Source: Parvularia atlantis
Lineage: Eukaryota; Opisthokonta; Rotosphaerida
DNA length: 32,252 bases
Assembly: GCA_943704415.1 (NCBI GenBank)
Contig: CALSCO010000693.1
Coordinates: forward strand, 1-32,252
Direction: 5' to 3'
The position numbers and the translations under genes were made by a program. Shown here in pieces: positions 28,401 to 32,252 of this stretch (position 1 is its first letter; each line of letters begins with the position of its first letter). Below the pieces are notes generated by a model. The model ran no database searches, was not told the DNA's origin, and saw only the letters and a list, made by a program, of their open reading frames with translations.

Positions 28401-28984
28401 CACGCGCAACAGCTGCAGCACGGTCGAGCGGTGCGGCCCGGCCATGACGTTGCGCTGCGCGAGCCGACGCGTGAGCCCCGCGTCTTTCGCGCGTCCCGTT
28501 GGCGCACCAGCCTCGCGCGCTCAAAGACGAGCACTTCGTTGCCGCACGCCGCGACGGTCAGGTCGCCCGCGCTAGCGAGCGCCGTGATCGGCCGCGTCGT
28601 GTGCGGGCCGACAAAGAGCAGGCCGAGCTTGCCGCACTGCGCGGCGGTCTGCGTGAGCACTGGGGCAACGACGGCCAAGCAGCGAGGGCGCACCTCGTAG
28701 ATCTGGAAGCTGTTGCCGGTGCATGTCGTGACAAAGTGCATCCCGCCGCGCGTCTGCAGCGAGAACGGGACGTCGTTCGTGACGCAGCCGAGCGCGCGGA
28801 ACGGCTGAAAGATGCGCGAGGCGCGGAGCAGGGCTGCACAAGCTTCAGCAACCACAGGCGCAAAAAGCGCTGCCCCGCACACGCCACCTCGCCGCACGGG
28901 CTGGTCCGTCGCGGGCTCAGACGCAGGCGCAGGCGCAGGCGCAGGCGCAGACAAGGCGCCGCGCCGCCGCTTGTTCGCGGGCAT
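25455..28984 (-). CDS. UTP21: UTP21/WDR36, SSU-processome WD40 protein
   Basis: Component of the UTP-B subcomplex that binds nascent pre-18S rRNA in the nucleolus. Fourteen exons (minus): 28984-28888, 28833-28694, 28636-28508, 28454-28195, 28137-27777, 27719-27630, 27569-27392, 27338-27205, 27136-27031, 26972-26809, 26756-26126, 26069-25993, 25936-25852, 25789-25455. The 928-aa product matches the family length (about 940-950). Signatures: [20 protein letters not shown] near the N-terminus, [31 protein letters not shown] and MYNLQSG. Tandem WD40 repeats include VRVWDL. The UTP21-specific C-terminal domain has [25 protein letters not shown] and IRSLETL. One boundary is ambiguous: the intron before 27136 may start at 27204 (68 nt, GTGCCC) or at 27174 (38 nt, GTGCGA). 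One donor (28887) is GTGGCG. Confidence 0.93.
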
Positions 28985-29035
28985 GGTGGCCACGTGGCGC
29001 GTCGGATCTGTCACGCTTCGGCGGCCACGTGGACG
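28985..29035. promoter_or_regulatory. 51-bp bidirectional promoter with two E-boxes (UTP21 / glycerol kinase)
   Basis: GGCCACGTGG occurs twice, at 28988-28997 and 29023-29032, exactly 35 bp apart, leaving little other space between the two ATGs. The core CACGTG is the bHLH (Myc/Max, Cbf1-type) E-box. E-boxes are known in promoters of ribosome-biogenesis genes in holozoans, and UTP21 is such a gene. Confidence 0.6.
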
Positions 29036-30942
29036 ATGTGCGCCGCGCGGGCGGCGGCCGTGCGCGCGCTCGTGGGCGCGATCGACCAGGGCACAACGAG
29101 CACGCGCTTCATCGTGTTTGACGAGACCGGGAGCGTCATCGCGACGGCGCAGAAGGAGCTGCCGCTGATCCTGCCGCGCGAGCGGTGCGTGCGCGCGCGC
29201 GCTCAAAGCGTGTGCATTGTGTCAACAACGCACGCCGTGCGCGCAGCTGGGTCGAGCACGACCCGCTGGCCATCCTCGAGACGGTCGAGTACTGCATCGA
29301 CCACGTCTGCCAGAAGCTGCACCGGGACGGGTACGATGTGCGCCGCGACATGAAGGGTGCGCACACATGCACGCACGCTTTCGCGCCACCAGCTCAGACG
29401 CGGTCCGCAGCCATCGGCGTGACCAACCAGCGCGAGACGACGGTGCTGTGGGACAGTGCAACGGGCAAGCCACTGCACAACGCGATCGTGTGGAAGGACC
29501 TGCGCACGACCGAGACCGTCGCGCAGCTGCAGGCGCGCACCGCGTCCAACAGCCGCGACCACTTCCAGACGCGCTGCGGCCTGCCGCTGCACTCGTACTT
29601 CAGCGCGGTGAAGGCGCGCTGGCTGCTAGACCAGCCGATCGCGGCCGTGCAGCGCGCCAAGGCGGAGGGCCACCTGCGCTTCAGCACAATCGACACGTGG
29701 CTGATCTGGGTGCGGGGCGAACAGACGCGCGCGCACGGGGCGATTGTGCTGAAACCGCGCGCGCGCGCGCGCGCCGAGGCAGAACCTCACCGGTGGGCTC
29801 AAGGGCGGGGCGTTCCTGACGGACGTGACGAACGCTAGCCGCACGATGCTCATGAACCTGAACACGCTCCAGTGGGACAGTGAGCTGTGCACATTCTTCG
29901 GCGTGGGCAAGGAGATGCTACCCGAGATCCGCTCAAGCAGCGAGGTCTACGGGCACATGGCCGAGGGACCGCTGCACGGCGTGCCGATCGCCGGGGTGCG
30001 TCGCTGCGCCAGTAGCGTATTCGCGCCTGACCGTGGTACGTCCCAGTGCGCCGGCGATCAGCAGGCCGCGCTGGTGGGCCACCGCTGCTTCGGCGCGGGC
30101 GACGTCAAGAGCACGTACGGCACGGGCTGCTTTGTGCTGTTCAACACAGGCGAGCGGCCCGTCTTCTCCAAGCGCGGACTGCTCACGACCGTCGCATACC
30201 AGCTCGGGCCGAACGCGCGCCCCGTGTACGCGCTAGAGGGCGCCGTGGCCGACGCGGGCTCGGTCGTGTCCTGGCTGCGCGACAAGCTCAGCGTGATCGC
30301 GCACGAGAGCGACGTCGGTGCGCACACGTGTGTAGGTGCTGATCGATTTTCGGTTGACGGGCCGCGACAGACGCGCTGGCGGGCGCCGTCGAGTCGACCA
30401 GCGGCGTGTGCTTCGTGCCGGCGCTGTCGGGCCTGATGGCGCCGCGGTGGCGCGAGGACGCGCGCGGGTGCGCGGGCCCGCTATGCTGCGCGGCGCGGGG
30501 CTGATCAAGCGCGCTCGCGCGCAGGACGATCGTGGGCGTGACGCAGTTCACAGACAAGCGGCACCTCGTGCGCGCTGCGCTCGAGGGCGTGTGCTTCCAG
30601 ACGAGCGAGGTGCTCGAGGCGATGGAGCAGGACAGCGGCACCAAGCTGCGCCAGCTGCGCGTGGACGGCGGGCTCACGCACAGCAACGTCTGCATGCAGA
30701 TCCAGGCCGACCTGCACGCCGCGGCGCTCGAGCGGCCCGCCATGGCCGAGATGACGGCGCTGGGCGCAGCGATGCTGGCCGGGCTCGCCGTGGGCGTGTG
30801 GAAGTCGGTGGACGAGCTTGTTGCGCAGCCTATGCGCGTGTTCCGGCCGCAGCTGGACGCCGCGGAGCGCGCGCGGAGGCAGGCCGTGTGGGAGCGGGCG
30901 GTGCAGGCCTCGCTCAGCGTGGGCAGCGAAGCGGATGTGTAG
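29036..30942 (+). CDS. GK: Glycerol kinase
   Basis: ATP-dependent phosphorylation of glycerol to sn-glycerol-3-phosphate; cytosolic or mitochondria-associated. Seven exons (29036-29184, 29247-29356, 29411-29709, 29783-29995, 30047-30317, 30371-30467, 30525-30942) give 518 aa, as expected for the FGGY family (~500). Motifs in order: [16 protein letters not shown] (ATP phosphate loop), [34 protein letters not shown] joined by splicing to [45 protein letters not shown] joined to [15 protein letters not shown] and RVDGGLTHS. Every junction restores a conserved block, which strongly supports the GTGCG donor rule. The start ATG at 29036 lies 12 codons before the GAIDQGTT block. Confidence 0.95.
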
Positions 30943-31088
30943 GCGATGTGCGCGCGTCATGGGCCACATGCAGAGGGGATAAGCGGGGAGGAAAGAGCGA
31001 GCGCGCCAGAAGGCGAACGAAAGAGGACGAGAGAGACAGAGACAGGGAGGCCCACGCGCACGCCGCTGACTGGGAACGCGCCGCGCGC

Positions 31089-31684
31089 TCACTTGGCGTT
31101 GGGCTGGCCGGCGATGTAGTTTATGGCGTCGGCCGTGCTGAGGATCTTGTCGGCGTCGGCGTCGGGAATCTCGATGCCAAACTCCTCCTCAAAGGCCATG
31201 ACGACCTCCACCGTGTCTAAGCTGTCGAGGTCGAGGTCGGCGAACTTGACGTCTGGCGAGAGCTGCGGCAGCGCGTGGCGGCGTGTCGTGGCAGCGGAAA
31301 AGGGCGGGAGGGGGGCGCGCGCGCGCGGGGAAAGAGTGAGTCGGGAGGCGTGGCGCCGCGCGCGGAAGGGGGGTCGCACCTTGGCCTGGTTGGCCTTCGG
31401 GTAGTTCTTGAGCACCTTGAGCACGCGGTCCTGCACCGTGCCCCGGTCGAGGGCGGCGGCGCCGGCCATCGTGCGCGCGACGACCATGAACGGCGAGAGC
31501 TGTGTCCGTGCCGGCGAAGTCAGCGGCAGTTGCGGCGCGGAGCCGCGTTGTGTGCGCGCGGCCGGGTGGCCGGGAGGCGCGCGGGGGGAGGGCGGGTGCG
31601 CGGCCGGCGGGTGTGCGGACGCACCGCGGGCATGGGGCGCGCGCGCGCGAGGCTCTGGCCCACGGCAGTGACGGCACGCAGCAT
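31089..31684 (-). CDS. NDUFAB1: Mitochondrial acyl carrier protein (complex I NDUFAB1 type)
   Basis: Carries growing acyl chains on 4'-phosphopantetheine in mitochondrial fatty-acid synthesis; in many eukaryotes it is also a subunit of respiratory complex I and supports Fe-S assembly. Three exons (31684-31625, 31499-31380, 31262-31089) give 117 aa. The N-terminus ([17 protein letters not shown]) is rich in Arg and Ala and lacks acids, a typical matrix-targeting peptide. The core has VLKNYP and the attachment motif [12 protein letters not shown] (Ser of DSL), then [10 protein letters not shown] and [15 protein letters not shown]. The two introns are long for this window (125 and 117 nt). The ATG at 31684 is the likely start because it gives the presequence. 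Confidence 0.92.
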
Positions 31685-31754
31685 CGGTGCAGAGTCGGTC
31701 GCGGCGAAAGTCACAATGGCCGCGTGCGTCACCGGGGTTTTCTGTACAGCGCAC

Positions 31755-32252
31755 TTAAAAATCCTTCGCTCGGTTGACGCGCGCCTCGCCCGCGCGCCAC
31801 TCAAACATGAACTGGGTAGCGGCGAAGAGCAGGAAGATGGTCACGGCGAGCATGGGCACCGACTCAAGCCGCAGCAGCCGCTCGAGCGCCGCGACCATGC
31901 CGTCGACGCCGAGCGAGAACCCGATCAGGTTGCAGACCATCATCGCAAAGATGTTGATGGCCCCGCCGAGCGCGCACAGGTGCCGGTAGTACCACGCCTC
32001 GCGCACGCCCTTGAGCGCGGGACGCCGGAAGTACCACGCAAGCAGCTCCTCCGGCACGACGAAGACCGCGAGCAGCCAGCCCCAGACGAGCAGGCGCAGC
32101 GAGAGGTCGTGCCAGACCGCGGTGAAGGTGAAGACGAGGAACGTGATGAGCACCTTGCGCGTGTTGCCGCCCAGCGGCACGTACAGGTACCGCACAAGCC
32201 ACCGGTTGAACGAGCGGTGCCACGAGCGCCAGAAGCCCTGCGCCGCCCCCCC
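31755..32252 (-). CDS. GUP1: GUP1/HHAT-like MBOAT acyltransferase, 3' part
   Basis: C-terminal part of a multi-pass membrane-bound O-acyltransferase; yeast Gup1 remodels GPI-anchor lipids, and HHAT palmitoylates Hedgehog in animals. Visible: FWRSWHRSFNRW, RYLYVPLGGN and FTAVWHDLSLRLLVWGW, whose His is the invariant MBOAT catalytic residue. Several membrane segments follow (NIFAMMVCNLIGFSLGV, PMLAVTIFLLFAATQFMF) before the stop (KDF*). The gene enters from beyond the window. A CAG at 32240-32238 could be a splice acceptor, so the coding exon may begin at 32237; the bases beyond, up to 32252, may be intron. GUP1 is preferred over HHAT from the PLGGN and VWGWL wording, but this is family-level only. 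Confidence 0.82.
   Translation of the reverse strand, partial: GGAAQGFWRSWHRSFNRWLVRYLYVPLGGNTRKVLITFLVFTFTAVWHDLSLRLLVWGWLLAVFVVPEELLAWYFRRPALKGVREAWYYRHLCALGGAINIFAMMVCNLIGFSLGVDGMVAALERLLRLESVPMLAVTIFLLFAATQFMFEWRAGEARVNRAKDF

Overview
The window is a very GC-rich, gene-dense piece of a eukaryotic nuclear genome, most likely from a free-living, probably heterotrophic unicellular protist. The eukaryotic signs are 51 short introns (about 47-179 nt) inside recognisable genes, a DHHC palmitoyltransferase, an SSU-processome WD40 protein, a 7TM-RGS receptor, a dynein adaptor and a mitochondrial acyl carrier protein. The talin-like FERM domain, the IPT/PSI membrane protein, NAGK and the Stb6-like protein point weakly to Amorphea/Obazoa. 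I cannot name the lineage, and no photosynthesis gene is present. Nearly every intron begins GTGCG(T/C) and ends YAG, often with a CTRAC branch-like site 10-30 nt upstream. I used this rule, together with family homology, to build the gene models, and all complete models close in frame.

Layout. 1-5.2 kb (+): the 3' end of a DHHC acyltransferase, a FERM-LRR protein and a small SET-domain protein. 5.2-5.34 kb: a circularly permuted tRNA-Ser(GCU) gene with its 3' half upstream of its 5' half. 5.5-10.0 kb (-): a secreted VWD/EGF/IPT protein with a Ser/Thr-rich repeat stalk. 10.7-14.3 kb (+): an intronless SHPRH-like SNF2/RING protein. 14.4-20.5 kb: acid lipase (-), Stb6-like protein (+), unknown protein (-), N-acetylglucosamine kinase (+). 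20.5-25.4 kb: 7TM-RGS receptor (-), Spindly-like dynein adaptor (-), IPT/PSI single-pass membrane protein (+). 25.4-32.25 kb: UTP21/WDR36 (-), glycerol kinase (+), mitochondrial ACP (-), and a GUP1-like MBOAT protein cut by the window edge (-).

The genes belong to unrelated pathways: lipid and sugar metabolism, ribosome biogenesis, signalling, and chromosome or DNA-repair biology. Packing is extreme. Four divergent gene pairs have start codons only 25, 30, 43 and 51 bp apart, and convergent stop codons are 41-146 bp apart. Promoters must therefore be tiny and bidirectional.

The most notable item is the permuted tRNA-Ser(GCU), which has a complete cloverleaf, both internal promoter boxes in swapped order, and a T-rich Pol III terminator directly after the 5' half. 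The second is a Spindly-like protein that keeps the CC1 box, the Spindly motif and a farnesylation-type CTQQ C-terminus.
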